Of a DNA stretch of 43,724 nt, positions 43,701-43,724 are shown piece after piece (within the stretch, counting starts at the first letter, position 1; the number at the start of each line of letters is the position of its first letter). Under the pieces are notes generated by a model that saw only the letters and a program-made list of their open reading frames with translations, had not been told where the DNA came from and did no database searches. This DNA is from Corallococcus sp. CA053C (lineage in GTDB: Bacteria; Myxococcota; Myxococcia; Myxococcales; Myxococcaceae), in contig NZ_RAWA01000030.1 of NCBI RefSeq assembly GCF_003611675.1, positions 1 to 43,724 of the forward strand, given 5' to 3'. The position numbers were made by a program, and so were the translations under genes.

Positions 43701-43724
43701 CGGTGGTGACGCGCGGGTACGTGG
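34772..43724 (+). CDS. Second NRPS, modules 7 to 9 (cut by window end)
   Basis: The ATG at 34772 sits inside the stop region of the first NRPS (ATGAGTGA), so translation is coupled. I traced the frame through core motifs to the window end without a stop; 2984 codons are seen. Residues 1-42 (LSPEKQDLLMRKLRQK) look like a short helical docking segment that would receive the chain from PCP6. Domains with approximate residues: C7 45-490, A7 492-1005, PCP7 1018-1090, C8 1108-1552, A8 1553-2065, PCP8 2078-2150, C9 2168-2615, A9 2617 onward. All three C domains keep HHxxSDG and open with SFAQQR(L/M), the LCL type, as expected because module 6 and the modules here have no E domain. Predicted residues are Orn, Asn, Asp. 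The remaining modules and the release domain lie beyond the window. Confidence 0.95.
34905..38040 (+). other. Module 7: C-A(Orn)-PCP
   Basis: C7 has HHVISDGWSR. The A7 pocket reads D-V-G-E-I-G-S-I-D (SFDVFGGDLSR, AEFVPAVL, VLIAGSDAW, SYGISETTID), an exact match to the ornithine code DVGEIGSID known from gramicidin-type synthetases. Carrier FDLGGHSLL. Confidence 0.87.
38095..41220 (+). other. Module 8: C-A(Asn)-PCP
   Basis: C8 has HHIVSDGWSM. The A8 pocket reads D-L-T-K-V-G-E-V-G (VVFDLTVTSLL, LVKLTPAHW, LVVGGEAL, EYGPTETVVG), one conservative change from the asparagine code DLTKLGEVG. Aspartate cannot be fully excluded. Carrier FELGGHSLL. Confidence 0.82.
41275..43724 (+). other. Module 9: C-A(Asp), A domain incomplete
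   Basis: C9 has HHIVSDGWSA. The visible part of A9 already contains every pocket residue and reads D-L-T-K-V-G-H-V-G, the same as module 6, so aspartate. The window ends shortly after VGGAVVTRGYV, before the C-terminal subdomain and the carrier. Confidence 0.82.
41275..43724 (+). repeat. Duplicated C-A(Asp) block, copy 2 (module 9)
   Basis: Partner of 31530-33980. From about 43060 to the window end the DNA differs from 33297 onward by only scattered, mostly synonymous bases, including the same run around the AADLGHTAVFP motif. Confidence 0.8.

Overview
This is a GC-rich (about 70% or more) window from what looks like a myxobacterium of the Corallococcus/Myxococcus/Archangium type. The assignment is an inference. 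It rests on the GC-saturated third codon positions, the very large modular non-ribosomal peptide synthetases (NRPSs), and the gene families present. No rRNA, tRNA, CRISPR array or insertion sequence was seen. Long open frames antisense to the real genes are GC artefacts.

Region 1 (1-6046, minus strand) is a tightly packed four-gene operon. It reads YcaO cyclodehydratase (E1-like and YcaO domains fused), then a cobalamin-type radical SAM protein, then a family-2 amidohydrolase, then a SagB-type dehydrogenase cut by the window start. Gaps between genes are 7, 3 and 10 bp. YcaO plus SagB is the core of azoline/azole (TOMM-type) RiPP biosynthesis. The two genes wedged between them suggest further tailoring. 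No precursor peptide is visible. A divergent S53 (sedolisin/kumamolisin) peptidase with all its catalytic residues (6141-7814) lies 94 bp from the YcaO start.

Region 2 (7833-10725) holds two minus-strand genes, a sulfotransferase and a metallo-beta-lactamase-fold protein. The second has the length and metal-ligand pattern of CmlA, the diiron beta-hydroxylase that acts on NRPS-tethered amino acids. A 349-bp divergent intergenic region then leads to the NRPS genes.

Region 3 (10726 to the window end, plus strand) holds two translationally overlapping NRPS genes. The first is complete (8017 aa): FAAL-ACP, then six elongation modules, with epimerization domains in modules 2 and 4. The second is cut by the window end (2984 codons seen) and carries modules 7, 8 and most of 9. 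Adenylation-domain pocket residues read by eye suggest fatty acyl-Gly-D-Ser-X-D-Ile(like)-X-Asp-Orn-Asn-Asp-(continues). The product would be an acylated peptide with acidic and cationic residues, plausibly beta-hydroxylated by the CmlA-like protein and possibly sulfated. The release domain lies outside the window. Near-identical internal blocks (PCP-E in modules 2 and 4; C-A in modules 6 and 9) show recent duplication or gene conversion in the assembly line.
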